Source: Muscardinus avellanarius
Lineage: Eukaryota; Chordata; Mammalia; Rodentia; Gliridae
Direction: 5' to 3'
DNA: 64,000 nt
NCBI GenBank assembly: GCA_963383645.1
Contig: OY726564.1
Span: 113,262,040-113,326,039 of the forward strand
Below, one piece after another: positions 22,618 to 34,748 of the stretch. The first letter of the stretch is position 1, and each line of letters begins with the position of its first letter. Under the pieces are notes generated by a model. It saw only the letters and a program-made list of their open reading frames with translations. It ran no database searches and was not told the origin of the DNA. The translations under genes were made by a program, and so were the position numbers.

Positions 22618-23222
22618 TAAAAAATTCTTAATAAGAGTCTCCAAATGCTAAGCGAAGTTAAGGTGAGACGTGACCTGTGGTGACATTCCTCTCTTGCTTG
22701 GTCCCCGCACTCCAGGCCCTTGGGTCCTTCCTCCCAAGGGCTGCTATTTCCTTTTAAGTGTCCGGGTGAATGGCAGGCGCCACGCTGTATCTGGCTCATA
22801 CAGGAAGCCAAGGCCACCGCCTGACCTAGTGTCATCCAGGGGCCAACAAACTTATTCTGACATTTGTCACCAAAGTAACTGCCAAGGAGAAAAAAGAGCT
22901 CAGTCCCCAAACCAAAGTTAAGAAGTTCTGGTTGTTTTTAATAGTGTGTGTCCGCCTACTACCAGGTCAATGGTTAGGGTGATTGTTTTTTAATTAACTC
23001 ATATTTTATAGCACAAATCAGATTAATAACTCTGTTTCACCCTTTAGTGAAAATCTATTATGGGCATTAGCTGATATTGTGTGTATTTCAGGGAGATAAC
23101 GCAGGAAACTCAGCAACAACAGGAACACACACACTGCCAAATTCCTGCCGTCAAAGATACCGAAGCCAGAGAGAAAACCTAAAGTTTCCTAACATGTGAC
23201 CCTGCCGATCGCACAGCCTGCT
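22618..23222. other. Unremarkable intronic sequence
   Basis: No exon or repeat recognised. Confidence 0.4.
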
Positions 23223-23304
23223 TCTTAAAGTAGATTTTATTAAACACACTTAGCGCTGAGTCCCACTCACTTTAGAAGGTACTGAGATATGAGTTGGTTT
23301 TTTC
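23223..23304 (+). repeat. 82-bp direct repeat, copy 1
   Basis: Identical to 24325-24406 except for one base (TTAGCGCTGAG here, TTAGCACTGAG there). The flanks on both sides are unrelated. It matches no SINE, LTR or LINE I recognise. Confidence 0.95.
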
Positions 23305-23784
23305 CTATGTTATATTTCCAGATAGGACCAGTCCATATACAGAATGAACACGGTCCAGTGCGGGTCAGTGACAGCCTTGGACGGTCACTTCAAGTGAGAT
23401 TGACTTACAAGGACCAAAGTCATTCTGTGGTGCAAAGTCATGCCCTCTGAAGAGATTTTACTAGAAAAACCGTGAGCCAAGGTGGACACCCGAGAGCCTG
23501 CTGCAACTCAGGATGCCCGGGCACTGGGTTCTTCTCTGTGCCTGCCCTTATTCCTCACCAGTCACCTTTCTGCATCACTGGGCATCCAACAGGAGGTTAG
23601 AGGTAGGGATTAACATCGAGGGCAGGTGAGTCTCAAGTTGCAGGACAGCTTTCCAAAGGCAACAGGTGACTTGCCTCGCCAGCCTCCCTCCCTCGCTACC
23701 GGATCTGTAAGCCATCATTCAAAACAGCAGCGAGAAAACCATCCTCATGTCTAAAGCTTGAACTCGAAGATAAAGACGAGAACC

Positions 23785-24048
23785 CCATCGTGGCGCACGC
23801 CGGCCATCCTAGAGCGTGGGAGGCTGACACAAGAGGCACACAGGTTTGAGGCCAGCCTCAGCAACTCGGCAAGATTCTGTTTCAAAATGAAAATAAATAA
23901 ATAAAATAGGGCTGGGGGTGTAGATCAGAGGCAGAATGCCTCTGAGTTCAATCCCTAGAATAAATAAATAAATATATATATAAAAATATATAAATATATA
24001 AATATATAAATAAAAATATAAATAAATAAATAAATAAATAAATAAATA
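23785..24048 (+). mobile_element. Dimeric SINE with long (ATAA)n/(AT)n tail
   Basis: A diverged left half (CGTGGCGCACGCCGGCCATC), linker, and right half (GGGCTGGGGGTGTAGATCAG) end in about 90 bp of AAAT/ATAT repeats. Confidence 0.9.
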
Positions 24049-24324
24049 GAGGAATTGAACCCTTGGAAGCTAGAAGACTTGGCAGAACACTTGATTTCTG
24101 CTGATTGAAAAATCCCTACATGTGCTTATCACCAGCAAGACTACTCACAATGATTTTAATACTTAAAGCACCTTCTAGTTTCTAAACCAGGATGCTTCGA
24201 ACTATAGCTCACATAGTATAATGTTAGGAAATCTTTAATTTAATAGTAAATACTTCTTTTTTTATAAAAGGTCTCAATTTTTTAAATTATACATCAAAAT
24301 TCTCAATAAAAATTTAAATCTGTC

Positions 24325-24406
24325 TCTTAAAGTAGATTTTATTAAACACACTTAGCACTGAGTCCCACTCACTTTAGAAGGTACTGAGATATGAGTTGGT
24401 TTTTTC
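24325..24406 (+). repeat. 82-bp direct repeat, copy 2
   Basis: Second copy of the block at 23223-23304, in the same orientation with a start-to-start distance of 1102 bp; 81 of 82 bases match. The near identity implies a recent local duplication or templated insertion. Confidence 0.95.
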
Positions 24407-24652
24407 AACAACTCATAGGATCTTAAGTATGAAAGATAGATTTTAAAAGTGGATTTTCTCATTGGTTTGTTTTCTGCTGACCAGGAACATTTATATTTGA
24501 GTTGGAAGAAATCAAAAGTCCTCTGGCAAGCTTTCCTGGTCCTTCAGCACTCAAGCCCACGGCCTTCTCCCCAAAAAGGGCACGCAGCCACAGCTGTCTC
24601 GGATGCTCTCTGGGCCCCTCCATCTTCATGGCCTCTGACCCATCTCTTCATT

Positions 24653-24826
24653 GTTGAGGGGGGAAGGGTGATTGAACTCAGAGGCATTTAACCTCTGAGC
24701 TACACCTTCAGCCCTATTGTATTATCTTGAAATAGGGTCTCACTAAGTTGCTGAGTCCGGCCTCAAATTCTCCTGTCTCAGCCTCCCAAGAACTGGGATT
24801 ATAGACACGTGATGCTTTCTCCAGCT
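24653..24826 (-). mobile_element. Dimeric SINE
   Basis: Right half GTGATTGAACTCAGAGGC, linker, and left half with CCCAAGAACTGGGATTATAG. The ends are diverged. Confidence 0.88.
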
Positions 24827-26876
24827 AGTCCAACCATGTTTGAGGTCCACCTGAAGTCTCTTCCAGAAGCCTTCGCGGGCCATCCCTCGTCCCCTCTAGA
24901 CCACAGCTGTCCACTCACATCATAAGTACCCAGATCACACCACTCAAATAACAAACTACCTTTTACAAACCTATGCATTTGTGCAAATGCACAATTTTCC
25001 AAAAGATTAAGGTCACCGTCTTCTTAAGGACTACGTCTGCCCTTTAAGTCATTCCAACCAAACTCCCTCTAGGCTTGAGCGGAGCCTTGAATTATCCACT
25101 CCGCGTCTCCAGCAGGGGTCCACTGGGACAGGAGACTGACAGATGTTTGTGGCGCGTAGGAATGGACGAAAGAAGAAATGAACGGGGTGACTGGAGGTTT
25201 ATTTTTACATCTTGTCCTAAAAATGGGACTTTCCAAAGATACAGGGTTGCTGGACTACAACTGCGGCTTAGACAAGTCCTGGACTAACGTTTAGCTGTAG
25301 TCAGCTAAATCTTCCAGATTAGAAGTGAACAAAAAAGGCACCAGGCAAAATAAGAGTACCTAAAATAAACCTAAATTAACTCAGCATCTCTTCTCTACCT
25401 TAAAGTGGTAAAGAAGTCAACCTATAGGAGAGAATGTACTAATCTACTCAAGTCTCTTCTTAATTTTATCACCTTCTCAATCTTGCAAGCTTTCTTTAAA
25501 AAAAAAAAAAAGCACAAGGCCTCCTGAATTCAGAAACACATCTCTGTTATTCCTAAACATGGGTGTGTATATGATCTGATCGTGTTTACTAAAGGAAAAT
25601 CGTAACGTGGACTGGTCTTGTGTTCCAAATGCTGATATTTTCATAGCTCTGGTGCAGTTAATCTTTAGTTGGGCATATTCCACTCTGAAGTCAACCTCCT
25701 CACATATTTAAACTGTATAAGGGTTGTTACATCCTAAAGTAAGAACGAAACTCCCAAATCTTTTTTTCTGAAAATAAAAACATTTCAACCTTTTTCCTCC
25801 CATTTACTTTCACCCATACACTTTCTCATATACAGAGTATTAAATAACTATACTAAAATACTCGGTTAAAATTCTCCTATTTCTCAGAGAGGCAATCTAA
25901 AACTAACCAAAAAAAAAAAAAAAAAAGAATTTTCTTTCCGTATTCTCAAAATAATGCCTGCCTACCAAAGACCAGATTGCGACTTCTTCACTTTAATTTC
26001 AACTGAGGGAAATATTATAGTTGTATCACTACACGGCAGCAGGAGACGGGATGACTCATCCACCCCACAGAGACGGCTAGGACTAGGAGACTCAACACAT
26101 TTTTTCCCTTCTTAAAGGAGCCCATGCGACGAGGCTGAATTTCACAAATTTCCAAACACACTTACAATACCGGACTTTACATTTTAATCCCGCGGCCGTT
26201 CACTGGAGTTTTAAACAGCTTGTTGATCTTCTTCCTGCTAGCACAAGAATGCAGGGCAGAAATGGAAACCAGATTTCTGTGTGGAGTAAAGATCATGTGG
26301 CTTCCACGTTTTCTCCTGGCTGGAGTTTCCCAGCAGACATTCATCTGAAAAATTCCTCGTGAGTGACTTTTAAGTAAGATGGCATTTTCAGCACTCGGGG
26401 GCACATCCTGAGCTCCCTCGCCAACTGCCACAAGCGGCCTCCGCCTGAGAGCACTGCACTGCCGTTAAAGTCTTGATAAGGGTAAACAGATGACATCATG
26501 TGCAATTTTAAAAGGTAATTTTTTTTTAGTGCCCTTGATTCTTACTTAAGAAGGAATCCCCTTTAGTTCTTTTCATTTGGGAAAATCTCAGCTTGATAAA
26601 TCTGTTTACTCACCAGATTCCATTTGGGAACCATTCTGGGGCACACAGACAAACCACAGATATGGCCCCTGCCCTCAAGGAGCTTATAAACAAGCTGGAA
26701 AGATATGTTAGAAGTGCCAGAACAAGTCAAAGGACAAAAGGACAAAGAATCAGCAGTGCCCAAGCAACGAATGAACAAAGGAATGGAACGGACAGTAGAA
26801 TCAACACGCTACCTGGAAATATATGGTGTGCGATATTCTGTGGAGTCTTGAGACTGCTGACAAAATAAAATGGTGT
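24827..26876. other. SINE-free intronic sequence
   Basis: Poly-A runs lie at 25497-25511 and 25910-25926. About 26640-26700 resembles an ancient L2/MIR-type repeat (GGCCCCTGCCCTCAAGGAGC). No exon seen. Confidence 0.4.
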
Positions 26877-27079
26877 GCAGGCGTGGTGGCATGTGCTTAT
26901 CATCCCAGGACTTGGGAGGCTGAGAGCGGAGGAACGCAGGTTCATGGCCAGCCTCAGCTAATTAGCCAGGCCCTCTGCAACTTATTGAGACCCTGATTCA
27001 AAGTAAAGAATAAAAAATAGGGCTCAGGGTGTAGCTTGGAGGTAGAATGGCCCTGAGTTTCATCCCAGTTCTCCAAAAA
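26877..27079 (+). mobile_element. Dimeric SINE
   Basis: Left half GCAGGCGTGGTGGCATGTGC, linker, and right half GGGCTCAGGGTGTAGCTTGG. Confidence 0.92.
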
Positions 27080-28604
27080 GTAATATAGTGATAATGCCTC
27101 CACCATTCCCTCCCCTCCCCCGGAACCATTTATTGATTTGTTAAAAAAAAAAAATCAGAAGCCAGCAGCTCAGAGGAAAATCACTGTGATGACCACATAG
27201 AAATAGAAGTTAAATAACTGTGCTTGGGAGCTATTTGTTGCTTATGGCTGGATTTAGCTGATTGCAAATTTAAGAAGAAGCCAAGTCTTTCTGATGAGTT
27301 AACATATATTTTTACTGAAAGTTAGATTCCATGTTTTGAAGAAGAAACAGGAAAAAAGTAGCTGGGGAGAAGAGGGCTGAGCTACAGCAAGCATCAGGCC
27401 GAGGGGAGGAAGGAGGAGCGACAGAAAGGACAGAGGTGGTGGTGGGAAATTCCCAGAATGCCCTTGGAGGGCAGGTGGGAGGGAGCTCAGGAAGTGAGCA
27501 CGCCTGCGGTCCTTTCACACAGTAACTCCTACTCACGGTCTTTGCCCTTCCTCTCTTTGACGTTCAGGGGCGCCATAAGAGTAACCAAGGCTAGAAATGG
27601 GATGTGCTCTGGCACCACAGCCACCTGGCCCAGGGCGCCGCCATGACAGCTCTCCCAATAGCCACAGACATTCTCAGATGCTCCCCACTCTATTCCATCC
27701 ATGGCATCTGATCAGGTCTGCCAACCACCCTGAACTAGTGTCTTTACACCCCTGGACAGAGAGAAAACGGCAGCGCGGAACTGGACCGAGTCCATCGCGA
27801 TACTCCTCTTCTTCCTGCTCAGCTGAATCCCAGAAAGCAAAAGTTTCACTTCACTTCAAAGAAGTGAAAAGTTTCATTTCACTGCAAAGAAGTTAACATG
27901 TTGAAGAAAGATGAAAATGTTAAACTAAATGGAAGTAGTGGAGTCCATAAAGGACTGTATCAGCCCACGGCTTCTGACCTAGGACTGAAAGTCTTGGCCT
28001 TGGTGTGTTGGCTGCGCATGTTAATTTAAAACCTTCTGTGCTATCTGTGGATGAGCAAAGGGAAACGTTTAACGAGAATTACCGTACAGAATTAACACAG
28101 TTAGGTCATATCTTCTCTTAACAGTTTCTGTCTGCATGCATGTACACAAAAATTCACTGGAGCTCTCCTATATTGAATGTGGGGCAGACATGTACTGGGG
28201 AGGTAGAACATCTGACCCAATCAGGACACCTCGCAGGTCCATCCACACAAGTAGTGCATCAGAAAGGCTGTAATAATAGGAATGCCCTGGAAGCGGTATT
28301 CAACTAAACTCATCTGAATCGACAAAGACTACCTAAACCAAATCAAACAATAATAAAATAGGGTCGACATTCACGCCACTTCAATCCATCTAACTGCTAT
28401 TAGCATTGCTGAGTGACCCATACTAACCACTTCATGATGTGAACACCGAGATTGGACTATAATTAAGGTTGATTTACAAAACAGATAGGGCAAATTTACT
28501 GGAAAATCAACGCCCGCTACCAGCTTTCTTGTTATTTGTTGAAAGTTAAAAAAAATGAAGGACTCAACTTTCCCACCATTAACCAATTAAAATGCGGTAC
28601 TATC
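27080..28604. other. Unremarkable intronic sequence
   Basis: A short local duplication (AAAGTTTCACTTCACTTCAA versus AAAAGTTTCATTTCACTGCA) lies at about 27839-27893. No exon or mobile element seen. Confidence 0.4.
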
Positions 28605-28850
28605 TGAGCATGGCGGTGCAATTAATCCCTTTATTGTGATCTTATTACTTGGGAGGCTCAGAAAGGAGGAGCACAAGTTCACAGCCAGTCTCAGCAACTT
28701 AGCAAGACCCTCTGCAACTTACTGAGACTCTGTTTCAAATAAAAAATAAAATAAAATAGGGCTGGGAGTATGGCTCGAAAGTAGAGTGTCCCCGGACGCA
28801 ATTCTCAGTACCACAAAACAAAAACAAAAACAAACAAATAACAAAAAAAT
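28605..28850 (+). mobile_element. Dimeric SINE with a small insertion in the left half
   Basis: TCTGAGCATGGCGGTGCAAT is followed by an extra TTTATTGTGATCTTA-type block before CTTGGGAGGCTC. Then come the linker, right half and an AAAAC-rich tail. Confidence 0.88.
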
Positions 28851-29233
28851 AAATGTGATGTTCAAAACTGTATAGACCTCACGATAACACCAGCAGATAT
28901 TCTAGAAAAGTCAAAGGACTCCTGGAAGGGTTGTGCCCAAGGCTACCCTCCGCCCTGCCCGTGCACGGTGCAGGTCCTTTCCAGAACAAGCACGTGTTCA
29001 TCTAAAATCTAATATGTCTCTAGCAGGAACAAACAGAAACCAAATAAACAAAAAGTAATCATAATCCATTCTGGCCCATGACATCCGAGGCTAGCTCTGT
29101 CTTTAAAAAGTAAGCTAAAAGAAAATTAAGTAAATGATTCCAGAGGAAAACATTTCAACATTTTGCTACCAGGGAGAAGACTGGAAGAAAAGTCCTGCTC
29201 CACAAACAAAACGTGGATCAATAGTCAATAGTA

Positions 29234-29234
<1 letters not shown>
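28851..29234. other. Unremarkable intronic sequence
   Basis: No exon or repeat recognised. Confidence 0.4.
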
Positions 29235-29310
<76 letters not shown>

Positions 29311-29316
29311 GAGAGA
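29235..29316. repeat. (TG)n-(AG)n compound microsatellite
   Basis: About 20 TG units switch directly to about 18 AG units. Confidence 0.97.
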
Positions 29317-29561
29317 GTAAATGCAGTCAGTGATATCTCCACCTGTGTAGAAATCAATCTCCCTAAAACGCCGCAGTATCTTCACTATACAGGTATTTCC
29401 CACCTGCGATTCCATGCTTAACCTTCACCTGCGTTGAAAATCTATGAGAGCAAGAAAAAAACCACTGAAATGTGTGCCCACTAAAACTAATATTTACCAT
29501 GATGAAAAATGCTACCCATGTTCTAGCCTTAAAACGTGTGATTTTGAGAAGCAAGAACAAA

Positions 29562-29746
29562 GCCGGCGTGGTGGCACACGCTCTTAATCCCAGTACCTGG
29601 GAGGCTGAGACAGGAGGATCCGGGTTCATGGGCAGCCTCAGCTACGCAGTGAGGCCCTCTGCAACTCAGGGAGACTCGAGGACTGAGGGTGTAGCTCAGA
29701 GGTAGAATACCCCTGGGTTCCATCCCCAGTACTGCCAAAAAAAAAG
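29562..29746 (+). mobile_element. Dimeric SINE lacking its A-rich linker
   Basis: The left half passes from CTCAGGGAGACTCG straight to GAGGACTGAGGGTGTAGC. The usual TTTCAAAATAAA linker is deleted. Confidence 0.9.
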
Positions 29747-29808
29747 AAGCAGAAGGATTGATTCTGACTTTGCTAATTCGCCTATACAGATGACTTGGTT
29801 TACTTTAA

Positions 29809-29839
<31 letters not shown>

Positions 29840-29850
29840 TGTGTGTATGC
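29809..29850. repeat. (TG)n microsatellite
   Basis: About 15 TG units followed by imperfect TG/CA sequence. A second alternating stretch (GTGCGCGTGCGCATGTG then CACACACGCACAC) lies at 29934-29986. Confidence 0.95.
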
Positions 29851-30046
29851 ACATATACTCCCATATTCACATATATAAATGTACATACATCTTATAAAGA
29901 TATCTGATAAATGCTATTATTTCCAGATGCACATGTGCGCGTGCGCATGTGTGCACACACACACGCACACACGCACACACACACACCAAAAGTGGGCAAA
30001 CTCAAAGGAGAGAAAAGTTATTATAGACTTCTAAAAAATTCTCCAA

Positions 30047-30274
30047 AGGGTTATATTTTTTTTGGGGGGGGGTGGAGGTACTGGGGATTGAACTCAAGGC
30101 CATGATTCTACCTCTGAGCTACAGCCCCAGCCCTCTTTACTTTTGTTTTGCTGGGTTGCTCAGAGTCTCAGTGTTTCTGAGACAGGCCTTGAACCTGGGA
30201 TGCTCCTGTCTCAGGCTCCCAAGCACTGGGGCTGCGGGCGTCGCCGGCCACCTCGCCGGCTTCCAGAGGGTTAT
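30047..30274 (-). mobile_element. Dimeric SINE with near-perfect target-site duplication
   Basis: The body (about 30055-30262) has right half CTGGGGATTGAACTCAAGG and a GC-rich left half. It is flanked by AGGGTTAT at 30047-30054 and 30267-30274, extendable to 12 bp with one mismatch. Confidence 0.9.
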
Positions 30275-30835
30275 CTTTAGAAGCCGGCTTCCCTCGACGC
30301 TGCTCAGCCTTGCTGTTTTCCTTTGGGAAGCCGGCAGGTTCTTCTGTTTCATCTTGTTTCACATAGTTCCGTTTATTTGCCTGAAGAGATTACAAACGCC
30401 CTGAGGAAATGACCCTCGTTCTTCCTCAGGGCCCTGCCGTGGCTGCTGCTTGGCTCAGGGTGGGCGACTGGCCCGAGGCGGGTGCCTGGCGTGTCCTCGC
30501 TGAGCGGCTGAGCGGCCTGAGCCCAGTCTGGGCTCTTCCCATGAGCGGACTCACTGAATCCTCAGAAAGGAAAAAAAAAATTGCAGACAAGGAAGCTGGA
30601 TAACCCCGCTGTGAGCCAGGCCGGCCCCTGCTCTCCCCACCGTGCGCCTCCGCCGCTCCGGCCCCTCCAGCTGTGACCCTGGAGACGTCCTGGAAAATCG
30701 TCTCCTGGGGCCTGCCACCAAATAAGTGCACAGAGTATGAAAGAACCAGAACCGACCTCTAAAAATGAAAAATACTCTGCTTTCCTTTCCTCTTGCTTTT
30801 TGTTTTGTTTTTCTGTTCATTCATTCATTCGCCTA
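30275..30835. other. Intronic sequence, GC-rich in part
   Basis: About 30430-30720 is GC-rich with moderate CpG. Open frames occur on both strands without recognisable domains. An ATTCATTC run precedes the next SINE. Confidence 0.4.
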
Positions 30836-31006
30836 CTAGTACTGGGGATGGAACCAGGGGCGTTCCACCTCTGAGCTCCACCCCCAGCTCATCCTATTTT
30901 AAAACAGGGGCTCGATAAATTGTGGAGGCTAGCCTTGAACCTGTGGTCCTCCTATCTCAGCCTCCCCAGTATTGGGATTACAGGCATGCACCATGGTGTC
31001 TGGCTT
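30836..31006 (-). mobile_element. Dimeric SINE
   Basis: Right half GTACTGGGGATGGAACCAGG, shortened linker, and left half ending ATGGTGTCTGGC. Confidence 0.9.
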
Positions 31007-31760
31007 CCTGCTGGGTTTATGCTGCAGCTCTGATTGGCAATGAAGTGATCTACTCTGCGTCTGCAAGGCGTTTTGGGGGAGTGGCTCTCATATAACATGA
31101 GTGCTTACAGAAATTTGTCTTCTCATTTGCAACATGTAAAATGGAAATAATCTCTTAACATGGACCAGTGTGGATACTGAGTGCTTGGTCGCTACGCACA
31201 AAAAGTGAGCTGTCACAGTGGCATGAATCAAAAGTATTTTAGTGTGGCCTCGTGTGTCCGTGGAAGCCGTCACAGACTCTCTGGATAGTACCTGAGAAGC
31301 CAGTTAACGTGTTTTGATGCACGATTCACGTTGCATCGAATCCTTTTAGAGTCCGAGTTTCCCCTTCCATGTGTGTCAAAGGCTTATCAGTCCTAAAATC
31401 AAGACAGTCGCCCTGTCTTTTGTGAGAATGTCTATTAGTACTTAAGGACTCGGTGCTTTGAAAACAACCTACTATGTAACTGCAGGTATTCTACAGATTT
31501 CCTTGTAGCCAAATATGCTTAACATGCACCCCAGCCAGAAAAGGCACTTTCTCCACCCCTGCCAAAAAAAGTAGCTTCTGTGTCTTTATGTGGCACACCA
31601 TAGGTTTTATAATGCTCAATTCATGATATCATACATGCTCATTTTTGAGTCACGCTAAGGAAAGAAAATAGTGGTAATACCAAAAGACATCAGAAGTCCG
31701 TATTCTAAAGCTCAGTGACCCCAGGATACCATTTTTTCTTGCCCAACCAAGCCAGCAAAC
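31007..31760. other. Intronic sequence with a possible ancient MIR fragment
   Basis: TTGTCTTCTCATTTGCAACA then TGTAAAATGGAAATAAT (31115-31152) resembles the MIR core. Nothing else seen. Confidence 0.35.
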
Positions 31761-31993
31761 GGTTTTTTTTTTGTTGTTGTTGTTGTTGTTGTTGTTGTTT
31801 TCTAGCACTGGGAATTGAACCCAGGGGCATTCCACCTCCCAGCTATATCCTCAACTCTATTTTTTTTTAAAACAGGGGTTCACTAAATTGTGGAGCACCT
31901 CACTAAGTAGCTGAGGCTGGCTGTGACCGGCGATCCTCCTGTCTCAGCCTCCCAAGTTTGGGATTACAAGCGTGCGCCACCGCACCCAGCTTC
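31761..31993 (-). mobile_element. Dimeric SINE with (TTG)n tail
   Basis: The poly-T/(TTG)n tail is followed by right half GGGAATTGAACCCAGGGGCA, linker, and left half ending CGCCACCGCACCCAGC. Confidence 0.93.
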
Positions 31994-33115
31994 TGCCAGC
32001 TGAGGTTTTAAGGTCAGGTGGATGGCAACACGCAAGTGAAGGAGATATCGTAGCACAGAGTGGTCACAGCATGGCGGAGCCTTGGAGGGCTGCAGCGGGA
32101 GCAGACTGTGTTCCTGTCTCCCTTAAGGCCTGCCCAGAAAGCACAGCAGCAGTCTCCCGACCCCTTCCTTTGACTCTTCCTCAAGACTTCAAGACAGCGC
32201 TTTACAGGTCCTGGAGTCAGGAATCATCTGTTTACCTTCGTGAGCTTGCAATTCCACAGAGCCAGCGCGTAGGTTTGTCCACCGGATGTATTAGGTTACT
32301 AAAATACAGAAATGGCTGCCGTGTACGCCAGTGCTGGGTAACACTCAAAGATGTAACTTTATCTTTCTCAATCGATTGGAGGAAGGAATGTTCATAAAAC
32401 ATATACTGCTTTTGGTTAAGGGCTGATTTCTAAATAAACAGATTCTACCATGAAAATTCTAAAAACCGGCAGAAACAAAACATGCCTTCAGAAATATAGG
32501 TTTGAGAAACTGAGCTCCCTCTTGTGATCTCTGCCTTGGGTGAGCTTTTCAGAGGCTGTAAAGTCGGCGGCATGAAGTTTATGATTCATAGCTGGTCTCC
32601 CTCAACTTCTTTCGTGGTCACTGAAGGGGAATCTTAATTCCCCTGCAGCAGCCCAGCCCTCTTTTGCAGACTGCTATACTTCTCTGCCCAGGAAGGAGCT
32701 TTTCACTGGTGACCAGGAGGCAGCAAATTGTTTCTAAGTCTGACAAAGAAAGAAAAGGGAGACGCTTGGCTACAGCAAACCCCCAGCCCTGTGTATCCTA
32801 ACAAAATAGGAAATGCTGAAGATTCGGCCTACATTGCCTCCAACAACCAAAAAAAAAAAACCAGCGCTAATCTGTACGGGAAAAGCCAGACCAAGTGTGA
32901 CTATCTTCCCTAATTTGCAACGAACTGGGGTCAACTCGATTTTTATCTCCAGTACAAACTGGGAAAGAGAAAATAACAAGAAAGGAAAAGCCCCAATGGG
33001 TTAGAACCTGCTTTTAACAGGAGATTGTAAGGTCACATGCTGCACAGGAAACTTCCAGAGGACTGGGAGGCTAAACATGAGCAGAAGAACATGGCTGGCC
33101 CCCTGCTCAAGTTTA
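31994..33115. other. Unremarkable intronic sequence
   Basis: A plus-strand open frame (to 32397) starts inside the preceding SINE and has no recognisable domain. A poly-A run lies at 32850-32860. Confidence 0.4.
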
Positions 33116-33141
33116 TTAAAAAAAAAAAAAAAAAAAAAAAA
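33116..33141. repeat. Poly-A run
   Basis: About 25 A residues, with no attached element that I can identify. Confidence 0.9.
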
Positions 33142-33211
33142 GAGCACAACCTGGTATATAGCCATGATATTCATACCTAGCTACTGGTACTGCCCTGTGT
33201 TTTCCATTTTG

Positions 33212-33216
<5 letters not shown>

Positions 33217-33263
<47 letters not shown>

Positions 33264-33437
33264 TACTGAGGATTGAACCCAGGGGCATTCTACCTCCCAG
33301 TGACACCTCCAGCTTTATTTTTTATTCTTTATTTTGAAACAGGGTCTCTCTAAGTTGCAGAGGGCCTCGCTAAGTAGCTGAGGCTGGCTGTGAACCTGCG
33401 ACCCTCCTGTCTCAGCCTCCCAAGTGCTGGGATTAAT
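33217..33437 (-). mobile_element. 5'-truncated dimeric SINE with (TG)n tail
   Basis: The (TG)n tail (33217-33261) is followed by right half GAGGATTGAACCCAGGGGCA and linker. The left half stops at GTGCTGGGATTA, so its first bases are missing. Confidence 0.93.
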
Positions 33438-33897
33438 TCGTGAGTCATTTTTCTGATAAAGTTTTGACCAGAAACCACAGGCATGCTGTGGGGTTTACAC
33501 TTGCTCTTTCAACAGTGTGTTGGGTGGCCTACTATGTGCTAGTTAAACAAAATATGAAGGATGATTGTTACCTTGGACAAGCTCATGTTCTGTAAACATC
33601 CCCATAGGTGAAATAATACATCGTACAGCAATATTTCAGCACAAAACTGACAGAGCAGCATAAAGTTAGTTGCTATATTAACAACTTGAAATACAAGTAC
33701 TCAAAGAATTTGGTAAGGGAAAATATTGCCCAGTAGGCTGATCATATTATGCTTTTTGTTGAAGGGGGTTGAATTTTGTCATTTACTAATTTCTCTGAGT
33801 CTTGACTTAGTTATCAATAATACAATGATGATAATATCTATACTAGAGAGTTTCTTCAAGAAACTAATGCATTGTATATAAAAGACTTTGTAAACTC
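33438..33897. other. Intronic sequence, possible ancient repeat
   Basis: About 33515-33600 (TACTATGTGCTAG...CTTGGACAAGCTCATGTTCT) resembles L2/MIR-type repeats. No exon. Confidence 0.35.
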
Positions 33898-34088
33898 TTT
33901 GGGTAGGGAAGTGCATGCCTGTAATCCCAACCCTTGGGAGGTTAAGACAGGAGGATTGCAGGTTCAAGGACAGCCTCGAAAAATAGTAAGACTCTCTGCA
34001 ACCTAGTGAGATCCTGTTTCAAAATAAATCATAAAAAAGGTCTGGGTATATAGCTCAGAGGTAGAATGTCCCTGAGTTTGATTCCCAG

Positions 34089-34134
<46 letters not shown>

Positions 34135-34141
34135 ACACAGA
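33898..34141 (+). mobile_element. Dimeric SINE with (AC)n tail
   Basis: Left half AAGTGCATGCCTGTAATCCC, linker, and right half GGTCTGGGTATATAGC end in an (AC)n tail (34090-34141). Confidence 0.93.
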
Positions 34142-34558
34142 TTTTGTAACACGTAGAGAGCTATAAAATGGCCAGTGAGAAGGTAGTAAAAGGTCTTATA
34201 CCATTAAGATGCAGAAAGTACTGGAAGGCTGGAAGAGACGATCGACTTTTCTTTCTATACTTCTCAATAATATTTGCATACTAATCTTATCACAAAGTAA
34301 TTTTAGAGCTATATAAATACTACCTTCAGTGAGCATATCTGGATATCTCAAAACCCGGGAACCCTATCCCTCCATAGGTACATAGAAGCCGGGCTCAGCA
34401 CTGGATTCAATTTGAAAATTTCTAGTCACAAAAATTTGTCAGCCTTGGGAATTAAAACCAATTGAAACCTGCAACTCTCTTTCTCAAACATTTCTAAATA
34501 GAAAATTTGGAATTCCTATTTTGAAATTTTAAATTTTTCTCTTGAAAAAAAATTTTTT
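34142..34558. other. Unremarkable AT-rich intronic sequence
   Basis: No exon or repeat recognised. Confidence 0.4.
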
Positions 34559-34748
34559 TTTGGTGGTGGTACTGGGGTTCCTGGAAACCCTTCTACCTCT
34601 GGGCTACACTCCCAGACCAATTTTATACTTTTTTAAAATTTGGAAACAGGGTCTCTTAAGCCAGTGTGGCTGGCTTTGAACCAGCGCTATCCTCCTGCCT
34701 CCGCCTCCCAAGCGTGGGGATTACAAGCGTGCGCTACCGCGCCCAGCT
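34559..34748 (-). mobile_element. Type B dimeric SINE
   Basis: GGTGGTACTGGGGTTCCTGG to TGCGCTACCGCGCCCAGC, with the usual type B CTACACTCCCAGACC block. It is the last SINE before the SINE-free DNM3OS region. Confidence 0.95.
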
